NCBI RefSeq assembly: GCF_014656135.1
Contig: NZ_BNBV01000027.1
Coordinates: 18,278 to 82,277, forward strand
DNA length: 64,000 bases
From: Streptomyces thermodiastaticus
GTDB taxonomy: Bacteria; Actinomycetota; Actinomycetes; Streptomycetales; Streptomycetaceae
Direction of reading: 5' to 3'
Below are positions 25,296-33,561 of this stretch, in pieces. The position numbers were made by a program, and so were the translations under genes. The notes under the pieces were generated by a model. That model did no database searches, was not told where the DNA came from, and was given only the letters and a program-made list of their open reading frames with translations. The stretch's first letter is position 1, and every line of letters begins with the position of its first letter.

Positions 25296-25982
25296 TCAGC
25301 GCGAGGTGCTGACCACGACCGTCCGGGCCGCCTTGTCGTGCAGGCCCTGCTTGTAGGGCCGGTCGAAGAACGACCAGCCGCCGCACACGGCCAGCCACAC
25401 GCAGGCGCAGCAGAACCAGAACGGGATCCAGAGCACCGCCGCACGCGCCAGCGACACGGCGACCGACGGTGTCGTGCCGTCCTTCAGGTTCGCCACCCGC
25501 ATGCCCATCAGCCGCTTGCCGAGGGTCTGGCCCGACCAGGACGTCAGGAAGGTGTCGTAGGCCAGGTAGAGCACCGCGCCCACCGCCGACTGGGTCAGCG
25601 ACCTGCCCACCTGCACCTGATCGGCGTTCATCATGTACTCGTTGACGTTCAGCGCCCAGGTGATCAGCCAGACGACGATGCCCACCAGGACCAGGTCGAC
25701 GATCCGGGCCAGGGTGCGTCGGGCGCTGTCGGCGAGCGGAGGCATGCCGGCGAGCGGGTCCGGCTCGTTCGGGCCGCCGCCGTACGGACCTCCGCCGCCG
25801 TGGGAACCCCCGCCGCCGTACGGACCACCGCCGTACGGGCCGCCCGTGCCGTGAGGGTCGCCGCCGGGCGGGGGCTCGCCGCGGCCGCCGTCGTACGGCC
25901 CGCCACCCGAGGGCGGCGGGCCGCCGGGCGGAGGTCCGGAGCCGGGGGGTGGTGCGGAGCCGGCGGGCGGTTCGGTGCTCAT
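25296..25982 (-). CDS. RDD family membrane protein with Gly/Pro-rich N-terminus
   Basis: A 228-residue protein. Residues 1-80 are Pro/Gly/Tyr-rich repeats of the GGPYGGG kind. The RDD domain follows with three or four helices: RTLARIVDLVLVGIVVWLI contains the family's conserved Arg-Asp-like pair (here RIVD), and GQTLGKRLMGMRVANL is the conserved loop. Such proteins are thought to be membrane transport or regulatory components, with little proven. The neighbour upstream is a second RDD protein on the same strand, so the pair may be co-transcribed or duplicated. Confidence 0.85.
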   Translation of the reverse strand: MSTEPPAGSAPPPGSGPPPGGPPPSGGGPYDGGRGEPPPGGDPHGTGGPYGGGPYGGGGSHGGGGPYGGGPNEPDPLAGMPPLADSARRTLARIVDLVLVGIVVWLITWALNVNEYMMNADQVQVGRSLTQSAVGAVLYLAYDTFLTSWSGQTLGKRLMGMRVANLKDGTTPSVAVSLARAAVLWIPFWFCCACVWLAVCGGWSFFDRPYKQGLHDKAARTVVVSTSR

Positions 25983-26069
25983 GGGCCGAGTCGACCGCGA
26001 AGCCGGCCCGGCCGCATCCGGCGAGCGGCCGGACGGATGACGCCCCGCCCGCCTTCTACGCCGTCCTGG

Positions 26070-27614
26070 TCACCCCGCGACGAAGGTGTGCGCCGCCTTG
26101 TCGTGCCAGCACTGGTGCCACGGCCGGTCGAACAGGCACCACACCACGCCCACCACACCGACGACGAGGATCCCGGGGACGCTGTAGACGAGCCAGCGGC
26201 GCAGCGCCTGGGCGAGGGACGGCACCTCGTGGGCCTCGATGTCGCGCACCTGGAGACCGCACATCTTCTTGCCCAGGGTGCGGCCCCACTTGGCCGTCGG
26301 CAGCGCCTCGTAGAGGGCGCCGAAGACCAGCAGCACGGCGAGGACGATGCCGAGGTACGTCGCCGTGGTGCCGTCCAGCAGCCAGACGGTGACCGTCCGG
26401 CCGGACTGCCGGGCCGCCTCGATCTTGTCGTCGATGTGGCCGGCGGCCTGGATGCCGAGCGGCACACCGACCGCCGCCGTGACGGCCCCGACGACGGCCG
26501 AGTCGACGAGGCGGGCCAGCAGCCGCTTGCCCGGAGAGGCGGGGCGGGCCGCCGCCTGCTGCCGGGCGGCCGCCTGGAACGGGTCCTCGACCGGCGGCTT
26601 CCACGGCACGACGGGCTGGTCCTCGGCCGCCGTCCTGGTCCCGGCGAGCTGCTGCACCTGCTGCGCCCAGGCGGCCTGCCCTCCGCCGGGCCCGCCGGTC
26701 ACCGAGGTGGGCAGGGGGCCCGGGGCAGGGGCGGACGGGTGCGGCCCGCCCGCCTGCTGGGGCAGCGAGGGGGCGGGCGAGGCGGAGGCGTGCGGGAACG
26801 GGGCGGGCCCGGTCTGCCCGGGCACACCGCCCTGTCCCGGTCCGGCGTTCTGCGCGGGAACGCCGGGGAACGGGCCCGCGGCGGGCGCCTGTGCAGGCGT
26901 GCCGGCCGCACCGTCCGGGGTGCCGGCCGCCGCCGGCGATGCCTGGGCGGGCACCGACGGCTGTCCCTGTGCCGCGTCCTGCGGGCGGGCCGGGCGGGGT
27001 ACCTGACGGAAGGTCATGGTGCCCTCGTCCGCCTGGGGTTCGGGCCGGCCGGGCACGGCCCGGTCCGCGTCCTGCGGCGCCTCGGCGGTGCCGTCGGTCA
27101 CCGGGCGGCGCAGCACGAAGGTATGGGCGGGGTCGGCCGGCGCTTTCCGCGACGCGGGCGGCTGGGCCTGCTCCTGCTGCGGGGCCGGCGCCGGCTGTCC
27201 CTGTCCGTCGCCGGCGTCGCCGTCCCGCGTGCCGGACGCCGGGGCCGTGCCGGACGCCGGGGCGTCGGTGCCGGCCGCTCGGGGGGCGGACGCCGCCGGG
27301 GCCTTCCAGGTGGCGTCGGATCCGCGGTCACCGCCGTCCGCGGGGGCCTCCTGTGAGGCGCCGGACTCGGTCACCGGTTCCTCGTCGAGGTAGTGCGGTC
27401 CGGTCTCCTCGCTCGAGGGGGCGGGCTCGGGCGCCGTCGCGGGGCGCACCCCGGGCGGCGGGCTGAGCGGCTCGCCGTCGGCAGGGGCGGGCCGGCTGGT
27501 GCCCGGTACCCAGGCGGCACCGTTCCAGTACCGGACGTAGCCAGGGATGGACGGGTCCGGGTAGTACCCCTCGCGGGGCCGTTCGTCACCGGGTGCCGGG
27601 GTTGGGGCGCTCAT
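26070..27614 (-). CDS. DUF2510-RDD protein with long low-complexity linker
   Basis: A 514-residue protein. The first 40 residues contain a DUF2510 motif (GYYPDPSIPGYVRYWNGAAW), a WW-like module in actinobacterial membrane proteins. A linker of about 280 residues rich in Pro, Ala, Gly and Gln follows. The C-terminal RDD domain has KRLLARLVDSAVVGAVTAAV, WGRTLGKKMCGLQV and a final FDRPWHQCWHDKAAHTFV, matching the end of the next protein downstream (FDRPYKQGLHDKAARTVV). The two RDD genes are therefore paralogues. ATG 27614 is taken because DUF2510 starts directly after it; the frame continues upstream without homologous character. Function is unknown. Confidence 0.82.
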   Translation of the reverse strand: MSAPTPAPGDERPREGYYPDPSIPGYVRYWNGAAWVPGTSRPAPADGEPLSPPPGVRPATAPEPAPSSEETGPHYLDEEPVTESGASQEAPADGGDRGSDATWKAPAASAPRAAGTDAPASGTAPASGTRDGDAGDGQGQPAPAPQQEQAQPPASRKAPADPAHTFVLRRPVTDGTAEAPQDADRAVPGRPEPQADEGTMTFRQVPRPARPQDAAQGQPSVPAQASPAAAGTPDGAAGTPAQAPAAGPFPGVPAQNAGPGQGGVPGQTGPAPFPHASASPAPSLPQQAGGPHPSAPAPGPLPTSVTGGPGGGQAAWAQQVQQLAGTRTAAEDQPVVPWKPPVEDPFQAAARQQAAARPASPGKRLLARLVDSAVVGAVTAAVGVPLGIQAAGHIDDKIEAARQSGRTVTVWLLDGTTATYLGIVLAVLLVFGALYEALPTAKWGRTLGKKMCGLQVRDIEAHEVPSLAQALRRWLVYSVPGILVVGVVGVVWCLFDRPWHQCWHDKAAHTFVAG

Positions 27615-27956
27615 GTCCGTCGTCCCGTATCTGCTCGGGGGTGGTATCGGGGGATCCACATCTATCAGACCGGCGCGCGCGCCACCGCCCGTCCCACCCG
27701 GCCCACTTCTTTCCGGGCATCCCCGTACAGGTGCTTCACCGCACGTCGGCGCAGGCGGCACGGCTGCCGGACGCCGCCGCGGACCGGCGGTGCGGAAAAA
27801 AGTTTCGTCAACCCGCGTAATGCCGGCCGTCCCGTGCGCCTCTCTGCTCGTACGGGTCCGCCCGGGACCCGTACGGCACACCGGTGACCGCGCCGCGCGT
27901 GCCGCCAGGGCCACAGGACGCACGGACGCGTCCTGAGCGGAGAGGAACGAGGAAGC
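27615..27956. other. Divergent gap, RDD gene and ssgG
   Basis: About 340 bases between divergent genes. I see no coding region and no clear -35/-10 pair. A run of A residues (GGAAAAAAG) at about 27793-27800 is the only notable A/T patch. Confidence 0.4.
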
Positions 27957-28370
27957 GTGAAGCACACCGTGGTGGAGCGGGAACTGCGACTGCAGCTGAT
28001 CGTGTCGGCCGGCCGGGCGGTTCCCGTGCGGGCCCGCCTCGGGTACCGCACCGCCGACCCGTACGCCGTGCACATCGACTTCCATGTCGACTCGGCGTGC
28101 CCCGTGCACTGGGCGTTCGCGCGGGATCTGCTGGTGGAGGGGATGTGCCGGCCCTGCGGGCAGGGGGATGTGCGGGTGTGGCCGGCGCAGGCCGACGGCC
28201 ACGGCGTGGTGGTGATCGCGCTCGACTCCCCTGCCGGTGAGGCCCTGCTGGAGGCGCCGGCGGCACCGGTGGCCCAGTGGCTGGAGCACACCCTGCGTGT
28301 GGTGCCGCCGGGCAGCGAGGGCGACCGGCTCGGCATCGACGAGGAGCTGGCGGGGCTGCTCGCCCCGTGA
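27957..28370 (+). CDS. ssgG: SsgA-like sporulation/cell division protein (SsgG position)
   Basis: A 137-residue SALP protein. The family pattern runs from VERELRLQLIVSAGRAVPVRARLGYRTADPYAVHIDFHV to VHWAFARDLLVEGM and VVVIALDSPAGEALLEAPAAPVAQWLEHT, the last being the hallmark of SsgA-like proteins. They are small cytoplasmic proteins, restricted to morphologically complex actinomycetes, that guide septum placement and peptidoglycan remodelling in aerial hyphae. The gene lies at the place where S. coelicolor has ssgG, which affects septum spacing; the symbol rests on position. GTG 27957 follows GAGGAAGC closely. Confidence 0.85.
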   Translation: MKHTVVERELRLQLIVSAGRAVPVRARLGYRTADPYAVHIDFHVDSACPVHWAFARDLLVEGMCRPCGQGDVRVWPAQADGHGVVVIALDSPAGEALLEAPAAPVAQWLEHTLRVVPPGSEGDRLGIDEELAGLLAP

Positions 28371-28433
28371 GGCGCGGGCCCGCGGGCGCCCCGGAAGGGG
28401 CCCTGAGGGCGCCCAAGGGGGCCTGCGGGCTTC

Positions 28434-29834
28434 CTAGAACAGCTTGCCGGGGTTGAGGATGCCCAGCGGGTCGAAGGTCTGCTTGACGGCTCGCTGGACC
28501 TCCAGCCCGACCGGTCCGAGTTCGCGGGCCAGCCACTCCTTCTTCAGCACGCCCACGCCGTGCTCGCCGGTGATGGTCCCGCCGAGCCGCAGTCCGAGCG
28601 CCATGATCTCGTCGAAGGACGCGCGGGCCCGGCGGGACTCGTCGGGGTCCTGGGCGTCGAAGCACACCGTCGGGTGGGTGTTGCCGTCGCCGGCGTGGGC
28701 GCAGACACCGATGGTGAGCCGGTGCTTCTCGGCAATCTGTTCGATGCCGTCGAGCAGGTCGCCGAGCCGGGAGCGCGGCACGCACACGTCGTCGATCATC
28801 GTGGTGCCGCGGACCGCCTCCAGGGCGGGCAGCGACAGCCGCCGGGCCTGCAGCAGCATCTCGGACTCGGCGGCGTCGTCGGCGGGGACGACCTCGGTGG
28901 CGCCGGCCGCCTCGCACAGCGCGCCGACGGCGGCGAGGTCGGCGGCGGGGTCGGGGGTGTCGAAGGCGGCGAGCAGCAGGGCCTCGGTGGTCTCGGGCAG
29001 GCCCATGTGGGCGAGGTCGTTGACGGCCTTGACCGTCGTGCGGTCCATCAGCTCCAGCAGCGAGGGCACATGGCCGCCGGCCATGATCCGGCAGACCGCG
29101 TCGCAGGCGGCGGCCGCGGAGGGGAACTCGGCGGCGAGCACCAGCTGCTGCGGCGGCTTCGGTTTGAGGGCGAGGACGGCCCGGACGACGATGCCGAGCG
29201 AGCCCTCGGAGCCGACGAAGAGGCGGGTGAGGTCGTAGCCGGCGACGCCCTTGGCGGTGCGGCGGCCGGTGGACAGCAGGCGTCCGTCGGCGAGCACCAC
29301 GTCCAGGCCGAGCACGTACTCGGCGGTGACGCCGTACTTCACGCAGCACAGGCCGCCGGAGGCGGTGCCGATGTTGCCGCCGATGGTGCACATCTCCCAG
29401 CTGGAGGGGTCCGGCGGGTAGTACAGGCCGTGCTCGGTGACCGCGCGGGACAGGTCGGCGTTGACGACTCCGGGTTCGACCACCGCGATGCGGTCCACGG
29501 GGTTGATCTCCAGGATGCGGTTCATCCTGGTCAGGGAGAGCACGATGCAGCCGTCGGAGGCGTTGGCCGCGCCGGACAGGCCGGTGCGGGCGCCCTGCGG
29601 GACGACCGGGACCCGCAGCTCGGTGGCGGTGCGCATGACATGCTGCACTTCTTCCACGGTGCGGGGCAGCACCACGACGGCCGGGGAGCCGGACGGGCAG
29701 AAGCTCGCCATGTCGTGGGCGTAGGAGGCCGTGATGTCGGGGTCGGTGACGACCGCGTCGGCCGGCAGGCCCGCGAGGAGCCGGTCGGTGAGGGTGCTGT
29801 CCACCCCGTCGGGTGCGGCTTGGCTACGGCTCAT
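28434..29834 (-). CDS. FAD-linked oxidase, glycolate oxidase GlcD/D-lactate dehydrogenase type
   Basis: A 466-residue flavoenzyme of the FAD-binding PCMH superfamily. The FAD domain shows VVVLPRTVEEVQHVMR, VPVVPQGARTGLSGAA and PPDPSSWEMCTIGGNIGTASGG, and the C-terminal FAD-linked oxidase domain shows GVCAHAGDGNTHP and TGEHGVGVLKK. Such enzymes oxidise 2-hydroxyacids such as glycolate or D-lactate to keto acids. The electron acceptor and true substrate are unknown. ATG 29834 gives MSRSQAAPDG. It lies downstream of hpd on the same strand with a 107-base gap. Confidence 0.92.
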   Translation of the reverse strand: MSRSQAAPDGVDSTLTDRLLAGLPADAVVTDPDITASYAHDMASFCPSGSPAVVVLPRTVEEVQHVMRTATELRVPVVPQGARTGLSGAANASDGCIVLSLTRMNRILEINPVDRIAVVEPGVVNADLSRAVTEHGLYYPPDPSSWEMCTIGGNIGTASGGLCCVKYGVTAEYVLGLDVVLADGRLLSTGRRTAKGVAGYDLTRLFVGSEGSLGIVVRAVLALKPKPPQQLVLAAEFPSAAAACDAVCRIMAGGHVPSLLELMDRTTVKAVNDLAHMGLPETTEALLLAAFDTPDPAADLAAVGALCEAAGATEVVPADDAAESEMLLQARRLSLPALEAVRGTTMIDDVCVPRSRLGDLLDGIEQIAEKHRLTIGVCAHAGDGNTHPTVCFDAQDPDESRRARASFDEIMALGLRLGGTITGEHGVGVLKKEWLARELGPVGLEVQRAVKQTFDPLGILNPGKLF

Positions 29835-29941
29835 GATCACAGCGTTGCACTCGGGGGCGCCGGTGTGAACCCCCTGCGGCGTGCGCTTCCCGCCCCGCGC
29901 GGGTGCGCCGGGGTGCGCTCGCTCGGGGCGGGGCGGGGCGG

Positions 29942-31087
29942 TCACAGGTTGCCGCGGCGGGCCTGTTCGCGCTCGATGGCCTCGAACAGGGCCTTGAAGT
30001 TGCCCTTGCCGAAGCCCATGGAGCCGTGCCGCTCGATCAGCTCGAAGAACACGGTCGGGCGGTCCTGGACCGGCTTGGTGAAGATCTGCAGCAGATAGCC
30101 GTCCTCGTCGCGGTCGGCGAGGATCTTCAGCTCGCGCAGGGTGTCGACGGGCACCCGGGTGTCGCCGACCCAGTCGCCGAGGGTGTCGTAGTAGGCGTCG
30201 GGGGTGTCGAGGAACTCGACACCGGCGGCGCGCATCTGCCGGACGGTCTTCACGATGTCGTTGGTGCTCAGCGCGATGTGCTGGACACCGGCACCGCGAT
30301 AGAACTCCAGGTACTCGTCGATCTGGGACTTCTTCTTGCCCGGGGCGGGCTCGTTGATCGGGAACTTGACCTTGCGGGTGCCGTCGGCCACGACCTTCGA
30401 CATCAGCGCGCTGTACTCGGTGGCGATGTCGTCGCCCACGAACTCCTTCATGTTCGTGAAGCCCATGACCTTGTGGTAGAAGTCCACCCACTCGTTCATC
30501 CGGCCGAGTTCCACGTTGCCGACGCAGTGGTCGATGGCCTGGAAGAAGCGCTCGCCGGGCTCGACGATGGGCCGCGCGGCGACGAAGCCGGGCAGGTAGG
30601 GGCCGTCGTAGCCGGAGCGTTCGACCAGGGTGTGCCGGGTGTTGCCGTAGGTGGCGATCGCGGCGAGGACCACGGTGCCGTGCTCGTCCTTCAGCTCGTA
30701 CGGCTCGGCCACCGAGCGGGCGCCGTGCGCGGTGGCGTAGGCGTGGGCGGCGCGCGCGTCGGGGACCTCGATGGCGAGGTCGATCACGCCGTCGCCGTGC
30801 TCGGCCACATGCTCGGCGAGGAAGCGGCCCCAGTCGGTGGCGGGCTTGATCACCGAGGTGAACACGAAGCGGGCGGAGCCGCTCTCCAGCACGTACGAGG
30901 CGGTCTCGCGGCTGCCGTTCTCCGGTCCGGAGTAGGCCACCAGCTGCATGCCGAAGGCGGTGGAGTAGTAGTGCGCAGCCTGCTTGGCGTTGCCCACGGC
31001 GAACACGACCGCGTCCATCCCCTTGACCGGGAAGGGATCGGCCTGCCGAGCGGTCACGTCGGGAGCGTGCTGTGTGGTCTGTGTCAT
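29942..31087 (-). CDS. hpd: 4-Hydroxyphenylpyruvate dioxygenase
   Basis: A 381-residue non-heme iron dioxygenase that turns 4-hydroxyphenylpyruvate into homogentisate in tyrosine breakdown. Two vicinal-oxygen-chelate halves are evident. The iron ligands are His in FQAIDHCVGNV, His in GVQHIALSTNDI, and Glu in TVFFELIERHGSMGFG, with the C-terminal GKGNFKALFEAIEREQ helix. The length is typical of bacterial HPD (about 380). ATG 31087 gives MTQTTQHAPDV. An Lrp-type regulator is divergent from it. Confidence 0.96.
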   Translation of the reverse strand: MTQTTQHAPDVTARQADPFPVKGMDAVVFAVGNAKQAAHYYSTAFGMQLVAYSGPENGSRETASYVLESGSARFVFTSVIKPATDWGRFLAEHVAEHGDGVIDLAIEVPDARAAHAYATAHGARSVAEPYELKDEHGTVVLAAIATYGNTRHTLVERSGYDGPYLPGFVAARPIVEPGERFFQAIDHCVGNVELGRMNEWVDFYHKVMGFTNMKEFVGDDIATEYSALMSKVVADGTRKVKFPINEPAPGKKKSQIDEYLEFYRGAGVQHIALSTNDIVKTVRQMRAAGVEFLDTPDAYYDTLGDWVGDTRVPVDTLRELKILADRDEDGYLLQIFTKPVQDRPTVFFELIERHGSMGFGKGNFKALFEAIEREQARRGNL

Positions 31088-31115
31088 ATTCGCAGGGTCA
31101 CCCGGGTCCGCAAGG

Positions 31116-31133
31116 TGCGCAATAGTTCGTGCA
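31116..31133. promoter_or_regulatory. Possible Lrp operator between hpd and regulator
   Basis: TGCGCAATAGTTCGTGCA is an imperfect 18-bp palindrome in the middle of the 123-base gap between the divergent hpd and Lrp-type genes. A/T-centred dyads of this size suit AsnC/Lrp dimers. The call rests on symmetry and location only. Confidence 0.3.
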
Positions 31134-31210
31134 TCCACTGGGCAATCTGTCCGGTGAGACACGGGTTTCAGCGGGCTTTCTGTACAGGATGACCATCCTG
31201 GAGGCGTGCC

Positions 31211-31678
31211 ATGGCGATCGATCACCTGGACGGCCGGATCATCGTGCTGCTGGCGCGCGAGCCGCGCATCGGCGTGCTGGAGATGTCACGGCGGCTGGGG
31301 GTGGCCCGGGGGACGGTGCAGGCCCGTCTGGACCGGCTGCTCGCCCGGGGCGTCATCCGCGGTTTCGGCCCCGAGGTGGACCCGGCGGCCCTCGGCTACC
31401 CGGTGACGGCGTTCGCGACCCTGCAGATCCGGCAGGGCCAGGGCGCCGAGGTGCGGGCCCATCTGGCCGGCGTCCCCGAGGTGCTGGAGCTGCACACCAC
31501 CACGGGCACCGGCGACATGCTCTGCCGTCTGGTCGCCCGCTCCAACGCCGATCTGCAGCGGGTGATCGACCGGGTGGTCGCCATCGACGGCATCGTCCGT
31601 GCCTCCACGGCGATCGTGATGGAGAACCCGGTGCCGCTGCGCGTCATCCCCCTGGTGGAGCAGGCCGCCCAGGAGTGA
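31211..31678 (+). CDS. Lrp/AsnC family transcriptional regulator
   Basis: A 155-residue regulator. The N-terminal helix-turn-helix is LDGRIIVLLAREPRIGVLEMSRRLGVARGTVQARLDRLLARGVIRGF, and the C-terminal RAM/effector domain includes TAFATLQIRQG and the TGTGDMLCRLVARS loop that binds amino acids. The gene faces away from hpd over 123 bases, so it very likely regulates tyrosine breakdown in response to an amino acid or phenylpyruvate; this is inference from position. ATG 31211 follows GGAGGCGTGCC. Confidence 0.92.
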   Translation: MAIDHLDGRIIVLLAREPRIGVLEMSRRLGVARGTVQARLDRLLARGVIRGFGPEVDPAALGYPVTAFATLQIRQGQGAEVRAHLAGVPEVLELHTTTGTGDMLCRLVARSNADLQRVIDRVVAIDGIVRASTAIVMENPVPLRVIPLVEQAAQE

Positions 31679-31711
31679 CGCGGCGGTGCTGCGGGCGTGC
31701 CCGGCGCCCGG

Positions 31712-32503
31712 TCAGCAGCTGGGGACCCGGCCGCCCTTGTTCAGGGCGGTCAGGGCGCCGACCGCGCCCTTGAGCGTGGTGACCGGGATCAGGCGCAGCC
31801 CCTTGGGCAGCTCGGCGCGCGCCTCGGCGCACTCGGCGCGGGGGACCAGGAAGACGGTGGCGCCGTCGCGGCGGGCGGCCCGGGTCTTCAGGGAGACCCC
31901 GCCGACCGGGCCCACCGTGCCGTCGGGGCTGATGGTGCCCGTGCCGGCGACGGTGCGGCCGCCGGAGAGGTCGCCGCCGGTGCCGTCGCCGTGCAGCTTG
32001 TCGACGATGCCCAGCGAGAACAGCAGGCCCGCGCTGGGCCCGCCGACGTCGGCGAGCTTCAGCGAGACCTTGATGTCCTTGTCCCTGTCGAGGCCGAGGT
32101 AGCCGAGGGCGGCCTGGGTGGCCGCGTCCTGGGACTGCCGCATCTGCTGGGCGTTGTGCTGCTCGATCTCCTTGACGTCGTCCCCGCTCGGGTAGACCGC
32201 GTCGCGCGGCATGACCGCGCGGTCCGAGGCGAACCAGCCGTCGAGCACGTGTCCCAGCGACACCCGGGTGTCCGGGCTGGTGGCCTCGATCGTGGTCATC
32301 CGCAGCTGCCCGGTGGTCCGGCGCACGGGCGCACCGCTGATGGTGATCACCTGGCTGCCCCGGAAGCTGCCGAGCACGTCCGCCGTCGCCCCCGGCTGCG
32401 CCACCGAGAACGGCAGCGGCGCGAGCACCGCCGCCCCGATCAGGCCCACGACGGGCAGCGCGCAGACACCGAGGGTTTGCAGGCGTGTGAGGCGAGAGAA
32501 CAC
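31712..32503 (-). CDS. Membrane-anchored Lon-like (S16) protease domain protein
   Basis: A 263-residue protein. The N-terminus has a single hydrophobic helix (LGVCALPVVGLIGAAVLAPLPF), a signal anchor. The C-terminal part has the S16 Lon protease core without an ATPase: the catalytic serine in DVGGPSAGLLFSLGIVDKL near residue 157 and the lysine in GPVGGVSLKTRAARRDGA near 205, forming a Ser-Lys dyad. Homologues such as YlbL carry a PDZ domain; here the intervening 60-120 region is short and a PDZ is not clear. It would act outside the membrane as a processing protease. It lies alone, facing the Lrp gene. Confidence 0.85.
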   Translation of the reverse strand: MFSRLTRLQTLGVCALPVVGLIGAAVLAPLPFSVAQPGATADVLGSFRGSQVITISGAPVRRTTGQLRMTTIEATSPDTRVSLGHVLDGWFASDRAVMPRDAVYPSGDDVKEIEQHNAQQMRQSQDAATQAALGYLGLDRDKDIKVSLKLADVGGPSAGLLFSLGIVDKLHGDGTGGDLSGGRTVAGTGTISPDGTVGPVGGVSLKTRAARRDGATVFLVPRAECAEARAELPKGLRLIPVTTLKGAVGALTALNKGGRVPSC

Positions 32504-32587
32504 AGGGTCAATCTACGCGACGACCGGTTGCGGCCGGGCTCGGGCCGGGGCCCGGCCGACCCGGTGCGCTGCCGCCGTCCGCCGGTG

Positions 32588-33229
32588 TCAGCGCAGCGCC
32601 TCCGCCACCTCGCGGGCGGCCTCCACCACCCGCGGCCCGACCCGTTCGGGCACGCGGTCCGCCAGCATCACCACGCCCACGCTGCCCTCGATCCCGGTCA
32701 CCCCCAGCAGGGGTGCGGCCGCCCCGCAGGCGCCCGTGTCCGGCTCGCCGTCGGTGACGGTGTAGCCGGGGTCGCCCGTCGCGTGACGGCGGGCCGCGAG
32801 GATGGCCTGGCCCGCGGCACCCCGGTCCAGGGGCTGCCGGAAGCCGGGACGGTAGGCGACGTGGAAGTCGGTCCAGGTGGGTTCGGCCACGGCGACCGCG
32901 AGCGTCTCCGCCCCGTCCACCAGGGTCAGATGCGCCGTGGCCCCGACGTCCTCGGCGAGGGAACGCAGCGCGGGCAGTGCCGCCTCGCGCACCAGCGGAT
33001 GCATCTGGCGTCCCAGCCGCAGCACGCCGAGCCCGACCCGGGCCCGCCCGCCCAGATCACGGCGGACCAGGGCGTGCTGTTCCAGGGTGGCGAGGAGCCG
33101 GTAGACCACGGTCCGGTTCACGCCGAGCCGCTGGGACAGTTCGGTGACGGTCAGCCCGTGGTCCGTGTCGGCCAGGAGTTTGAGAACCTTCAGTCCCCGG
33201 TCGAGCGTCTGAGAGGTCTCCGCGGTCAC
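32588..33229 (-). CDS. IclR family transcriptional regulator
   Basis: A 213-residue regulator. The N-terminal winged helix runs SQTLDRGLKVLKLLADTDHGLTVTELSQRLGVNRTVVYRLLATLEQHALVRR, the IclR pattern, and the C-terminal effector domain includes LDRGAAGQAIL and a final VVEAAREVAEAL helix. At 213 residues it is shorter than usual (about 250-260); part of the central domain seems compact. GTG 33229 follows GAAGGAG; a start at 33319 would add 30 residues without similarity. The target genes are not apparent here. Confidence 0.88.
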   Translation of the reverse strand: MTAETSQTLDRGLKVLKLLADTDHGLTVTELSQRLGVNRTVVYRLLATLEQHALVRRDLGGRARVGLGVLRLGRQMHPLVREAALPALRSLAEDVGATAHLTLVDGAETLAVAVAEPTWTDFHVAYRPGFRQPLDRGAAGQAILAARRHATGDPGYTVTDGEPDTGACGAAAPLLGVTGIEGSVGVVMLADRVPERVGPRVVEAAREVAEALR

Positions 33230-33561
33230 GACGCCCACTCCTTCGGTGGTGAGGTCGGCGGCGCTCTTCGCGGCGGGTACGTCACCGAGTCCCCGTCGGT
33301 GACACGCGACGAAGGCCACCGATCGGCCGGCCGTCCGGGCCGCCCCGGACGCAAGGTCGCTTCACGGCTGCGCTCCGAGGCGGTGTCGCCACGGGGCGTG
33401 TGCGTAGCCGGACCTTAGCGAAGCCGGTTCGCTGAGCGGAAGACGTCGTCCAGAATCCGGTCACCGGCCGGTGCCACACGGGCGTGTTCGTCCCGGTACG
33501 TACGGCGCCCGGTGAGGCACCGGGCGCCGGTATCCGGTCACCAGGTCACCAGGTCACCAGG
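33230..33561. other. Gap between IclR gene and helicase, with terminator and short tandem repeats
   Basis: About 330 bases without a gene. A perfect 12-bp stem (33503-33514 with 33518-33529, loop AGG) lies 33 bases past the helicase stop and is its probable terminator. Just after, GGTCACCA units of 8 bp repeat in tandem from about 33536 to 33564, running into the helicase stop codon. Confidence 0.6.
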
